NCBI GenBank assembly: GCA_019117065.1
Contig: DXAK01000030.1
Coordinates: 1 to 64,000, forward strand
Reading direction: 5' to 3'
From: Candidatus Mediterraneibacter pullicola
GTDB taxonomy: Bacteria > Bacillota > Clostridia > Lachnospirales > Lachnospiraceae
Length of the DNA stretch: 64,000 nt
Positions 34,026 through 41,913 of this stretch are shown in pieces. Both the position numbers and the translations under genes were made by a program. The notes beneath the pieces are model-generated. The model did no database searches and was not told where the DNA came from. It saw only the letters and a program-made list of their open reading frames with translations. Position 1 is the first letter of the stretch; each line of letters starts with the position of its first letter.

Positions 34026-34823
34026 TTAACAATAAGTCTGCCCCGCATCGGCTTTTTCTTTTCTATTTTTCCGATAGATCACTTCCAGACCTTTAAGCAA
34101 CAGATCATCGTCCAAAATGATGTTACGTCTGCAGTGGGGCACTATTTTCCCTGCGAGACCGCCTGTCGCCACTACCGTAACCTCTCCGTCCAATTCTTCT
34201 GAAAGCCGGTCAATAATACCGTCAATCGCCGCCGCAGAACTGTATATCATCCCGCTCTTCATTGAATCTATCGTATTTTTCCCGATGATGTGCTCCGGTA
34301 CTTCGATGCCGATCCCCCCAAGCTGAGAGGCATTTGCAGTAAGAGAATTTAATGACACCTCAATGCCAGGGTAAATCATGCTGCCGACGTAGTTCCTATT
34401 CTTGTCGATCACGCATACCGTATTTGCCGTCCCCATATCAAAAATCAGAAGCGGGACCGGATACTCAGCGATCCCTGCCACGGAATCCACTACAAGATCG
34501 CTCCCAAGCTGCACTGGGTTGTCGATCTGGATATTCAGCCCTGTCTTAATGCCCGCTCCTACGACAAGAGGTTCCTTTTTTAAGATTTTCTCGACCGCCA
34601 GCTTTGCTACAGTCGTAATTTGAGGAACAACAGAAGAGATTATTCCCCCTTCCAGCTGCTCTCTTTCGATATGATAAATGTCCAGTACATTCTTGATGTC
34701 AATGGCGTATTCTAGTTCCGTTTTGGTCCGCACCGTGGAAAGACGTTCCACAAAAGCACACTCTTTTCCCTCGATACAGCCAATAACAATATTTGTATTT
34801 CCGATATCAATAGCCAAGATCAT
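34026..34823 (-). CDS. coaX: Type III pantothenate kinase
   Basis: A 265-residue CoaX that phosphorylates pantothenate, the first step of CoA synthesis. ASKHA-fold motifs are LAIDIGNTNIVIGCIEG (phosphate 1), LLIFDMGTANTVCVID (phosphate 2) and VVATGGLAGKIVPHC (adenosine). The substrate loop GAGIKTGLNIQIDNPVQLGS is typical. It overlaps the end of the ECF S-component gene by 17 bases, and coaBC lies further upstream, so three CoA-related genes form one unit. Confidence 0.96.
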   Translation of the reverse strand: MILAIDIGNTNIVIGCIEGKECAFVERLSTVRTKTELEYAIDIKNVLDIYHIEREQLEGGIISSVVPQITTVAKLAVEKILKKEPLVVGAGIKTGLNIQIDNPVQLGSDLVVDSVAGIAEYPVPLLIFDMGTANTVCVIDKNRNYVGSMIYPGIEVSLNSLTANASQLGGIGIEVPEHIIGKNTIDSMKSGMIYSSAAAIDGIIDRLSEELDGEVTVVATGGLAGKIVPHCRRNIILDDDLLLKGLEVIYRKNRKEKADAGQTYC

Positions 34824-35511
34824 TTTTTATACCCAGCCTTTCCCTTACATTTTTCTTTAAGAGTACTCTGCCTATAAACAGCGTAAGTACGCCGGCTATA
34901 ATAGCTTCCGGCACGCCGTTTATTCCAATCAGAGACAGAATCGCCGTGTAAACCGTTGACACGGCAATTTCCCTTGCAACCGCATATGCCTCTTTATAAA
35001 ACACAAGTATCAGGCCCATAACAAGCAGCGTATTGACCAGCGAACCCGCCACGCCCGAGAGGATCAGCCCGATGCCTGACACGCCTTTCTTCCTAGTCTC
35101 CTCTCTTGTGAAACGCAGCGCCAGCTTGTACACGAAATGTGGAACCACACCCACCAGCATCCTAGGGATAAAGCAGATGATAAGGCTGCCGATGCCACCG
35201 CTTATATCGCCCAGACTGTAAAATGGTGTAAATACAAATGAAGTCGGCGTGGGATTCATCGTATTATTGATCAGGCTGGTAAGCCCGAACAGGAATCCAA
35301 GCGCCGCTCCTTTTTTCGGTCCCAGCAGGATCGATGCGATAATAACTGGAATATGAAGGATTGTCGCCCTTGTGAACCCAAGAGGGATATACCCCAGATA
35401 CGGGGTGAATGCCATAAGGCATATGATAGCGCCGAATATGGCTACTTGAACCATTCCTGCCGTACTGAATCTTCCAACTTCCTGTTTCTTAGAATTTGTA
35501 GAATTGTTCAT
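34807..35511 (-). CDS. ECF transporter S component, probably for pantothenate
   Basis: A 234-residue membrane protein that starts at the ATG at 35509-35511 behind AAGGAGGCAGTT, not at the upstream in-frame ATG. It has five to six hydrophobic segments and the S-component look (TAGMVQVAIFGAIICLMAF, PLGFTRATILHIPVIIASIL, LGPKKGAALGFLFGLTSLIN). The P-GF-rathlHiPv segment binds the shared EcfT module encoded elsewhere. Its place between coaBC and coaX suggests it imports pantothenate (PanT-like). Substrate is inferred from position only. Confidence 0.88.
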   Translation of the reverse strand: MNNSTNSKKQEVGRFSTAGMVQVAIFGAIICLMAFTPYLGYIPLGFTRATILHIPVIIASILLGPKKGAALGFLFGLTSLINNTMNPTPTSFVFTPFYSLGDISGGIGSLIICFIPRMLVGVVPHFVYKLALRFTREETRKKGVSGIGLILSGVAGSLVNTLLVMGLILVFYKEAYAVAREIAVSTVYTAILSLIGINGVPEAIIAGVLTLFIGRVLLKKNVRERLGIKNDLGY

Positions 35512-35629
35512 AACTGCCTCCTTGTTATCATTCTCATACGAGATACAATACTTTTGGCGCAGAAGAGATAACTTCTTCTGCTTCGTTGTCAAATTGTTTC
35601 TCCGGGCACATAGCGCCCGGTATAGATAT

Positions 35630-36859
35630 TTAGTCTTCCCTTCCCCTGCTTTTCATCTGTGCAAGGATTTTATCAAGGATGTGTGCGGCTGTCTCCTCTT
35701 TCGACATCTTCCCGAGTGAAACTTCCTCATCCTCTGTGACCAGCGTCGCCACATTCGTGTCGCCACCAAAACCCGCGCCTTCTTCTCTAAGACTGTTGGC
35801 AACAATCATATCAAGATGCTTTTTCTCTAATTTTCTACGCGCATTCTCAAGCAGGTTCTGTGTCTCCATGGCAAATCCGCAGAGGAACTGCCCGGCTCTT
35901 TTATACTCCCCAAGATACGCGAGAATATCGCCCGTGCGCTCAAGTGCGAGAATCTTTTCTTCCTCCTGCCCAGTTTGGGCGTTCTCTTTCTTGATCTTCT
36001 CAGAGCTTATCTGCTTTGGACGGTAATCGGCAACCGCCGCTGCCTTTATGATGATATCCTGATCTTCCGCCCGGGCGATCACTTCGTTGAACATCTCTTT
36101 TGCCGATGTGATCCACACCGTATGAACAAACTCCGGCGCTTTTAAAGCGGTCTGCCCGCTTACGAGCGTCACCTCCGCTCCGCGGCGCGCACACACACGC
36201 GCGATGGCGTATCCCATCTTTCCTGTGGAATGGTTCGTAATATACCGCACCGGGTCGATCATTTCTTTTGTGGGTCCTGCCGTCACGAGTACTTTAAGCC
36301 CTTTCATATCCTTGTCGCAGGCTGCTTCCTGAAGGATGTATTCCAACAGAAGTTCCGGCTCCGGCATCTTTCCCGCTCCGGTATCCCCGCACGCAAGGTA
36401 CCCCACAGCCGGGCTGATTACTTCATACCCATACTTTTTCAGCGTGTTTATGTTGTCCTGAACGATGGGATTTTCGAACATGCGCGTGTTCATAGCAGGA
36501 GCGATAATCTTCTTACATCCGCACGCCATCACCGTTGTAGTCAGCATGTCGTCAGCGATCCCGTGAGCGATCTTTCCGATCACATTGGCACTGGCCGGGG
36601 CAATCATGACTACATCCGCCTTCTTCGCCAGAGACACATGCTCCACACTGTACTCAAAATTCCGGTCAAACGTGTCCACCAGACATTTATTCCCGGTGAG
36701 TTCCTCAAAAGTAATAGGGTTGATGAAATTCACCGCATTGGGCGTCATCAGTACATGGACGTCCGCCTTCAGTTTCTTCAGCGCGCTCGCCAGATATGCC
36801 GTTTTATAGGCGGCGATGCTGCCTGACACTCCCAGCAGGACAGTCTTTCCTTCCAACAT
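35630..36859 (-). CDS. coaBC: Bifunctional phosphopantothenoylcysteine decarboxylase/synthase
   Basis: About 409 residues from the ATG at 36857-36859 (MLEGKTVLLGVSGSIAAYK) after AAGGAGAGAG. The N-terminal CoaC flavoprotein half carries SGSIAAYKTA, the catalytic His in SVEHVSLAKKADVVMIAPAS, PAMNTRMFENPIVQDNI and the active Cys in GYLACGDTGAGKMPEP. The CoaB half has VTAGPTKEMIDPVRYITNHS, STGKMGYAIARVCARRGAEV and IIKAAAVADYRP. It makes 4'-phosphopantetheine from phosphopantothenate and cysteine. It heads the coaBC, S component, coaX unit. Confidence 0.97.
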   Translation of the reverse strand: MLEGKTVLLGVSGSIAAYKTAYLASALKKLKADVHVLMTPNAVNFINPITFEELTGNKCLVDTFDRNFEYSVEHVSLAKKADVVMIAPASANVIGKIAHGIADDMLTTTVMACGCKKIIAPAMNTRMFENPIVQDNINTLKKYGYEVISPAVGYLACGDTGAGKMPEPELLLEYILQEAACDKDMKGLKVLVTAGPTKEMIDPVRYITNHSTGKMGYAIARVCARRGAEVTLVSGQTALKAPEFVHTVWITSAKEMFNEVIARAEDQDIIIKAAAVADYRPKQISSEKIKKENAQTGQEEEKILALERTGDILAYLGEYKRAGQFLCGFAMETQNLLENARRKLEKKHLDMIVANSLREEGAGFGGDTNVATLVTEDEEVSLGKMSKEETAAHILDKILAQMKSRGRED

Positions 36860-37058
36860 AGGCTGCTCTCTCCTTTTTTGTATTTGACAGGACCGCATAC
36901 ACCGCTTCCTAACTCTTTTCCGGTCAATGTGAACATCCCGCACCTGCGTCGGGATTGCTCCGGTACCGTGTCATGCAGACATTATATGGCATATGCCGCA
37001 AAAAATCAATTTAAACGGTGTATTTCCATAGGAAACAATCTCTGTATTCATACAGAAA

Positions 37059-37112
37059 ACAGCCTGCATCTGGCAGATTCCCTTCCCCGGGAACATGGCA
37101 GACACAGGCTGT
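37059..37112 (-). terminator. Terminator downstream of cstA
   Basis: ACAGCCTG...CAGGCTGT enclose inner pairs (GGCAGATTCCC with GGGAACATGGC). On the minus strand TTTTCTGT follows the stem. It lies about 60 bases after the cstA stop. The rest of 36944-37171 shows no gene. Confidence 0.7.
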
Positions 37113-37171
37113 ATTCATCGTCTTATATAGTTGTATGCTATCTTATTTCGTTTTAATCATATGGTCTTTGA

Positions 37172-38659
37172 TCATTCTGCAGACCCGCTTTTCCTTGCTT
37201 TCATCTGCGAGCGTTTCTTGCCATACCATACAAGGATTGCCACATAAGCCGCTGCCGCGACGACACCGATAATATATGCCGCCATCCACGGCACGTTAAA
37301 GCCGATCTTTGCGTTGACGATATATGTAACCGTAATAAACGTGTACCACGCACCCGGAATGAGCGGAATCCACACATATTTCGCTCTGCCCGTCTCAAAC
37401 ATCCACACAGTGATCGCAAGGAATGCGAACAGAGACAGAGACTGATTAGACCATGCAAAGTATCTCCACAGAATATTGAAACCGTCCGCATTGATCTTTG
37501 CAAATACAAGGATCACTGCCACAAGCGCAAAAATTACCGCTGCAAGTCCAAGACGTTTCGCTTTTTTCGTCTGATCCAGATGGAACGCATCGGCAATCGC
37601 AAGACGAAGAGATCGAAGCGCTGTATCTCCTGATGTAATAGGAAGCACGATAACTCCGACAATCGCGATGATACCTCCTATCGGACCAAGAAGATCTCGG
37701 CAGATCACGCCGATAGACGCCGTCGCCAGAGAAGCGTCCGCCGCCTGAATCCCAAGGTTATAGATACCCATAGCGCCAGCCGCCCACACCATAGCGATGA
37801 ATCCTTCCAGCGTCATCATGTTGTAGAATGTCATACGTCCCTGCTTCTCGCTCTTCATCGTACGGGAAATAATCGCCGTTTGTGTAGAGTGGAATCCCGA
37901 AAGAATACCGCACGCTACTGTAATGAAGAAAATCGGGATAAAGTGGTTTGCATCAAAATAATCACCGTATGCCACCAGTCCTCCATTCCAATCATCCCAC
38001 AGTTCTGTCAGCGGATATCCGTGAACAAAAAGCCCGATAAACACGCCTAACGCAGAGAACAGAAGGATCGCGCCGAAAACCGGATAAATACGTCCGATGA
38101 TTTTGTCAATCGGAAATACTGTCGCAATCAGATAGTATGCAAAGATCACGCCATAGATTACCCATGTGGATACAGATGTGGCAGCACCGTCAAATCCAAA
38201 TACCTGTGTCGCAGCAATATCTCCAGGTGTATAGATGAACACTGCGCCTACCAGAAGAAGCAGCAGGCTGCAGAAAATCTGATAAACTGTATAGACGCCC
38301 TTGTTACTGTACCTGCGGATCATAGTCGGCATCTGTGTGCCACCGTCACGCAGGCAGATCATTCCCGAAAAATAATCGTGCATTGCTCCACCGATGACGT
38401 TTCCGATAGGTATCGTGATAAACGCAATCGGTCCGAACAGGATACCTTGGATCGGTCCAAGGATCGGTCCTGTCCCCGCGATATTTAACAGGTTGATCAG
38501 GCTGTTCTTCCACTCTTTCATAGGAACATAGTCGATACCATCCTGTTTTGTATAGGCAGGAGTTTTCCTGTCATCAGGACCAAATACTTTCTCGCAGAAC
38601 TTTCCGTAGAGTGCAGACCCTACAAAAAGGATAACGAGACCAATGATAAATGTTATCAT
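37172..38659 (-). CDS. cstA: Carbon starvation protein A family transporter
   Basis: A 495-residue membrane protein with about 13 to 15 hydrophobic segments. CstA landmarks are GPILGPIQGILFGPIAFITI near residues 64-83, GGAMHDYFSGMICLRDGGTQ, SGFHSTQTAIISRTMKSEKQ, and GDTALRSLRLAIADAF. It is the short form, as is usual in Firmicutes; the E. coli protein is about 700 residues. Family members take up peptides or pyruvate. It stands alone between the coaBC unit and the exonuclease gene. Confidence 0.95.
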   Translation of the reverse strand: MITFIIGLVILFVGSALYGKFCEKVFGPDDRKTPAYTKQDGIDYVPMKEWKNSLINLLNIAGTGPILGPIQGILFGPIAFITIPIGNVIGGAMHDYFSGMICLRDGGTQMPTMIRRYSNKGVYTVYQIFCSLLLLLVGAVFIYTPGDIAATQVFGFDGAATSVSTWVIYGVIFAYYLIATVFPIDKIIGRIYPVFGAILLFSALGVFIGLFVHGYPLTELWDDWNGGLVAYGDYFDANHFIPIFFITVACGILSGFHSTQTAIISRTMKSEKQGRMTFYNMMTLEGFIAMVWAAGAMGIYNLGIQAADASLATASIGVICRDLLGPIGGIIAIVGVIVLPITSGDTALRSLRLAIADAFHLDQTKKAKRLGLAAVIFALVAVILVFAKINADGFNILWRYFAWSNQSLSLFAFLAITVWMFETGRAKYVWIPLIPGAWYTFITVTYIVNAKIGFNVPWMAAYIIGVVAAAAYVAILVWYGKKRSQMKARKSGSAE

Positions 38660-38916
38660 AAGTTAAACCCTCCTTTTCCTTTAAATAGGAAATACTTTAA
38701 CACATTACAACAGTATATCACTCGGCTATAAAATGTAAATGATATATTTTATAGAAATTTTATTATTTTTAGAATCAGATTATAAATTTAGGTTAAAAAA
38801 GATCAATCTATTTTGTATTATAGGTCAATCCTCCGTATTTTCTGTTATTTTCCGACAAAATATATTATAATGGCTGACGTGACACCTGATATATCTGAAA
38901 GGAGCGGCAACACATT

Positions 38917-39612
38917 ATGCTACGTTCATATATTGCATTTGACATTGAAACGACAGGACTTGATCCTGCAGAAAACGAGATCATAGAGATCGGCGCACTG
39001 AAAGTCCGGGACGGGAAGGTTGCGGAGCGATTTATAGAATTTATCCGTCCCTTATCTCCCATCTCCCCCGCGATCACAAGTCTTACCGGTATCACGGATG
39101 AGATGGTGGCCGGCGCCAGAAACCGTTCCGGGGTCGTCAGCGATTTTCTTGAATTCTGCGAAGATGACGTACTCATCGGACATAATGTAATCTTTGATTA
39201 CAGTTTTATAAAATATAGCGCTGTAAAAGAAGGGCTGGCATTTGAAAAAATGGGAATTGATACACTGAAGATTGCGAAGAAAGTACATGCCGACATGGAA
39301 TCAAAAAGCCTGGGAAGTCTGTGCGCCCATTACCATATCAAGAACAAAGCGGCGCACCGGGCTTATCACGACGCCCTTGCCACGGCAAAGCTCTATCAGA
39401 CACTGGCACATTATTTTGAGGACATCGATCCAAAACTATTCAAACCAGTACAGCTTACATATAAAGTAAGGCAGCCTCAGCCCGCCACAGCCAAACAGCT
39501 CACACTTTTAGAAAACCTTATTAGAAGGAAGGGTATCCAGCCGGAATGGAATACGGATACACTGACAAGAAGCGAAGCGTCAAGGATCATTGACCGCCTG
39601 CTTAAAGGCTGA
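38917..39612 (+). CDS. 3'-5' exonuclease, DNA polymerase III epsilon-like
   Basis: A 231-residue DEDDh exonuclease: Exo I IAFDIETTGLDPAENEIIEI, Exo II VLIGHNVIFDYSFIKYSA, Exo III AHRAYHDALATAKLYQTL with the catalytic His-x4-Asp. The C-terminal 45 residues form a separate small helical module (PATAKQLTLLENLIRRKGI, LTRSEASRIIDRLL) of the ATxKQ---LTxxEAS--I type that is attached to other nucleic-acid proteins. The ATG follows GAAAGGAGCGGCAACACATT. Its role is probably in DNA repair or RNA/DNA end trimming. Confidence 0.92.
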   Translation: MLRSYIAFDIETTGLDPAENEIIEIGALKVRDGKVAERFIEFIRPLSPISPAITSLTGITDEMVAGARNRSGVVSDFLEFCEDDVLIGHNVIFDYSFIKYSAVKEGLAFEKMGIDTLKIAKKVHADMESKSLGSLCAHYHIKNKAAHRAYHDALATAKLYQTLAHYFEDIDPKLFKPVQLTYKVRQPQPATAKQLTLLENLIRRKGIQPEWNTDTLTRSEASRIIDRLLKG

Positions 39613-39652
39613 CCTAACATCGCTTTTATTCTTGGGAAAGGAACTTATATTT

Positions 39653-41008
39653 ATGAAAAAGAAAAATAATTTTATGGGGACACGCCCTGTATTTTCCCTG
39701 CTGATTTCCATGTCTGTTCCCATGATGCTGTCCATGCTTATCCAATCTCTCTACAACATCGTCGACAGTATCTATGTATCGCGTCTTGGAACCGAGGCAC
39801 TCACTGCTGTTTCTCTTGCTTTCCCGCTCCAGAACGCAGCCACCTCCGTGGCGGTTGGCATTGGCGTGGGCATCAGCTCCTCCATCTCCATACATCTGGG
39901 TTCGGAGAATCAGGAGAAAGCAAACCGGGCCGCAGTTGTCGGGCTGGCGCTCACCGTATTCCACTTCATATTGTTCATCCTTGCAGGTATTTTTGTTACA
40001 CGGCCTTTTCTCTCTATGTTTACAGATAACCCTGCTGTACTGGAAGACGCGTGCGCCTACACCCGCATCGTGTTGTGCCTGTCTTTCGGCTCGCTACTAC
40101 AGATCGCATTTGAAAAAATTTTTCAGGGCATCGGCGAGATGAAAGTAACTATGTACATGCTCACTGCAGGCTGCGTGATCAACATAATCCTTGATCCCAT
40201 TCTCATCTTTGGTCTGTTAGGATTTCCTGCAATGGGTGTAGCGGGAGCCGCCATCGCCACTGTTGTTGGACAGATATGCGCTTTCCTTCTCTATATCGTC
40301 GCATATCGCAGGAAACGGTACACCATACAACTTCATCTCCGTGATCTGGTCTTTGACCGGATAGTCATCAGGCAGATCTACAGTGTGGGAATCCCGTCCA
40401 GTATCATGCTCCTGCTCCCTTCCGTGCTCATCAGCGTACTCAACAGTATTCTGACGGCATTCTCCGAGGTATATGTAGCAGTACTGGGCGTGTATTTCAA
40501 GCTTCAGACTTTCATCTACATGCCCGCAAACGGGATCGTTCAGGGGATGCGCCCCATCATTGGATACAACTACGGAGCAGGTAACAATAAGCGGGTCAGG
40601 GCAACAATCCGTTACAGCCTCTTAAGCGCCGCCTGCCTGATGCTCATCGGCACTGTGCTTTCCCTTTTCCTCCCCGGCCAGATACTCTCTTTGTTTCAGG
40701 CGGATGCCCACCTTATGGATGCAGGAATCACGGCTATGCGTGTAATCAGCTCTGGTTTCCTTATTTCCTCCATTGGGCTTATCTATGCAGGAGTATTTGA
40801 AGCACTCGGAAACGGAAAAAACTCGCTGATCATCTCTCTATTAAGACAACTTATCGTCACTGTGCCCCTAAGCTTCATACTTGCCCGCGCGGCAGGAATG
40901 GGCGCTCTGGGGGTGTGGATCTCATTTCCCGCAGGTGAGTTGTGTGCGTCGGCAGCAGCCCTCTTTTTACTGAAAAAATATAAGAAAGGGGCGTTTAGTC
41001 CGTTTTAA
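39653..41008 (+). CDS. MATE-family efflux transporter
   Basis: A 451-residue protein starting at the ATG at 39653 after AAAGGAAC. It has twelve hydrophobic segments in two related halves, with MATE features such as LISMSVPMMLSMLIQSLYNI, IVDSIYVSRLGTEALTAVSL and GMRPIIGYNYGAGNNKRVRA. It probably exports cationic or drug-like compounds by Na+ or H+ antiport; the substrate is unknown. The gene follows the exonuclease gene by 40 bases and may be read through from it. Confidence 0.95.
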   Translation: MKKKNNFMGTRPVFSLLISMSVPMMLSMLIQSLYNIVDSIYVSRLGTEALTAVSLAFPLQNAATSVAVGIGVGISSSISIHLGSENQEKANRAAVVGLALTVFHFILFILAGIFVTRPFLSMFTDNPAVLEDACAYTRIVLCLSFGSLLQIAFEKIFQGIGEMKVTMYMLTAGCVINIILDPILIFGLLGFPAMGVAGAAIATVVGQICAFLLYIVAYRRKRYTIQLHLRDLVFDRIVIRQIYSVGIPSSIMLLLPSVLISVLNSILTAFSEVYVAVLGVYFKLQTFIYMPANGIVQGMRPIIGYNYGAGNNKRVRATIRYSLLSAACLMLIGTVLSLFLPGQILSLFQADAHLMDAGITAMRVISSGFLISSIGLIYAGVFEALGNGKNSLIISLLRQLIVTVPLSFILARAAGMGALGVWISFPAGELCASAAALFLLKKYKKGAFSPF

Positions 41009-41045
41009 GCAGATGGGAGCGCTTTGCCCGATAATAACATTAGCG

Positions 41046-41060
41046 TGTTACAATGTAACA
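41046..41060. promoter_or_regulatory. Perfect 15-bp palindrome upstream of queT
   Basis: TGTTACA-A-TGTAACA lies between the MATE stop and the queT promoter. It looks like a dimeric repressor site, but no regulator gene is adjacent. A following weak hairpin (GTCACTA/TAGTGGC, about 41065-41086) may terminate the MATE transcript. Confidence 0.45.
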
Positions 41061-41132
41061 GCTGTCACTATTGGCAGTAGTGGCGGCTTAAATTCTTTTA
41101 TTTTCTAATTTGATACTTTTGGGGTACTTTCC

Positions 41133-41161
41133 TTGACTTTATATTATTGCCGTGTTATACT
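41133..41161 (+). promoter_or_regulatory. Promoter of queT
   Basis: TTGACT (41133-41138) and TATACT (41156-41161) with 17-base spacing. The start point would be near 41168, giving a leader of about 117 bases before the queT ATG. Confidence 0.75.
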
Positions 41162-41167
41162 ATCCAA

Positions 41168-41284
41168 CGTTGCAAAGCCCATAAAAATAAGGTCTTTTCG
41201 GGCTTGCCGCCGATTCCCGGCGTTAAATGAATCGTGTGTTCGGGACCTTCCACACGTAAAACAAAACTAAAGGAGAATTGAAAA
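41168..41284 (+). ncRNA. Structured queT leader, candidate riboswitch
   Basis: Two hairpins are clear: AAGCCC/GGGCTT (41175-41180 with 41200-41205) and CGTGTG/CACACG (41233-41238 with 41251-41256). Their loops contain AAGGTC (41189-41194) and GACCTT (41244-41249), which are perfect complements and could form a kissing pair. The second loop CCTT could instead pair with the ribosome binding site AAGG (41270-41273). CGATTC/GAATCG is a third possible stem. The 3' part, a hairpin with 12-base loop followed by an A-rich tail (ACAAAACTAAAGG), looks like a preQ1 class I aptamer, which fits a queuosine-precursor transporter, but the key loop bases do not match cleanly. The class is left open. Confidence 0.55.
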
Positions 41285-41791
41285 ATGAACGTATTCAAAC
41301 ACATCAACGTGCTTTTCATGGCACAAGCGGCAATGATCGCCGCCATCTACGTTGTAGTCACACTGGTTGTCGCGCCTTTTGCGTACGGAGAAGTACAGGT
41401 CCGTATATCCGAGGCTCTGACCATTCTTCCGGTATTTACCCCTGCCGCAGTGCCCGGAGTGTTCTTAGGCTGTCTGATCAGCAACATTCTAGGCGGATGT
41501 ATCCTTCCAGATATTATCTTTGGAAGCCTTGCGACACTGATCGGAGCGGTATTTACGCGGACGCTGAGAAACAAGAGCAAATATCTCGCTCCCCTTCCCC
41601 CGATCATCGCGAATATGCTGATTGTACCATTCGTGCTAAGATACGGTTACATGGTTCCTCTTTCAATCCCGTTCATGATGCTGACAGTCGGTGTCGGTGA
41701 GGTCATTTCCTGCGGAGTTCTCGGACTGATCCTGCACGCAGCGCTAAGCAAATATAAGGGGATACTGTTTTCCCGGGCGGCACGTTCATAA
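41285..41791 (+). CDS. queT: QueT family transporter (queuosine precursor uptake)
   Basis: A 168-residue membrane protein, the S component of an ECF-type importer for a queuosine precursor such as preQ1. Five to six hydrophobic segments are present. QueT signatures are FAYGEVQVRISEALTILPVF, FTPAAVPGVFLGCLISNILG and PDIIFGSLATLIGAVFTR. The ATG follows AAAGGAGAATTGAAAA. The structured leader upstream fits the known control of this family by preQ1 riboswitches. It uses the EcfA/EcfT energising module encoded elsewhere. Confidence 0.92.
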   Translation: MNVFKHINVLFMAQAAMIAAIYVVVTLVVAPFAYGEVQVRISEALTILPVFTPAAVPGVFLGCLISNILGGCILPDIIFGSLATLIGAVFTRTLRNKSKYLAPLPPIIANMLIVPFVLRYGYMVPLSIPFMMLTVGVGEVISCGVLGLILHAALSKYKGILFSRAARS

Positions 41792-41814
41792 GATTTCTGT
41801 TTTTACAAAGCAAA

Positions 41815-41897
41815 ATATCCGCAGAACTTTACTGCGTAAACGGCAAGTAAAGGGGATCGCCCCCAAAGCCGCGATGCAGCCATAGTTCTGCGGATAT
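41815..41897. terminator. 83-base rod-like hairpin between convergent genes
   Basis: Four nested stems separated by internal loops: ATATCCGCAGAACT/AGTTCTGCGGATAT (14 bp), CTGC/GCAG, CGGC/GCCG, and GGGG/CCCC closing on ATCG. It lies between queT (+) and the 814-residue protein gene (-). T-richness after it is only moderate on either strand. The simplest reading is a bidirectional terminator, but the regular internal loops are unusual. Confidence 0.6.
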
Positions 41898-41913
41898 CTA
41901 TTTATAAAAGTTT

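Noticed and set aside
41168..41284. Tetrahydrofolate riboswitch (GATTC, GCGTTAA and GTGTGT resemble it)
   Set aside because: Order and spacing of conserved blocks do not match and the gene is queT rather than a folate gene; the similarity is probably chance.
41815..41897. c-di-GMP-I riboswitch (CAAAGCC and GGCAA segments are present)
   Set aside because: The conserved GACGCAAAGCC arrangement and second domain are absent and the element lies at a 3' end, not in a leader.
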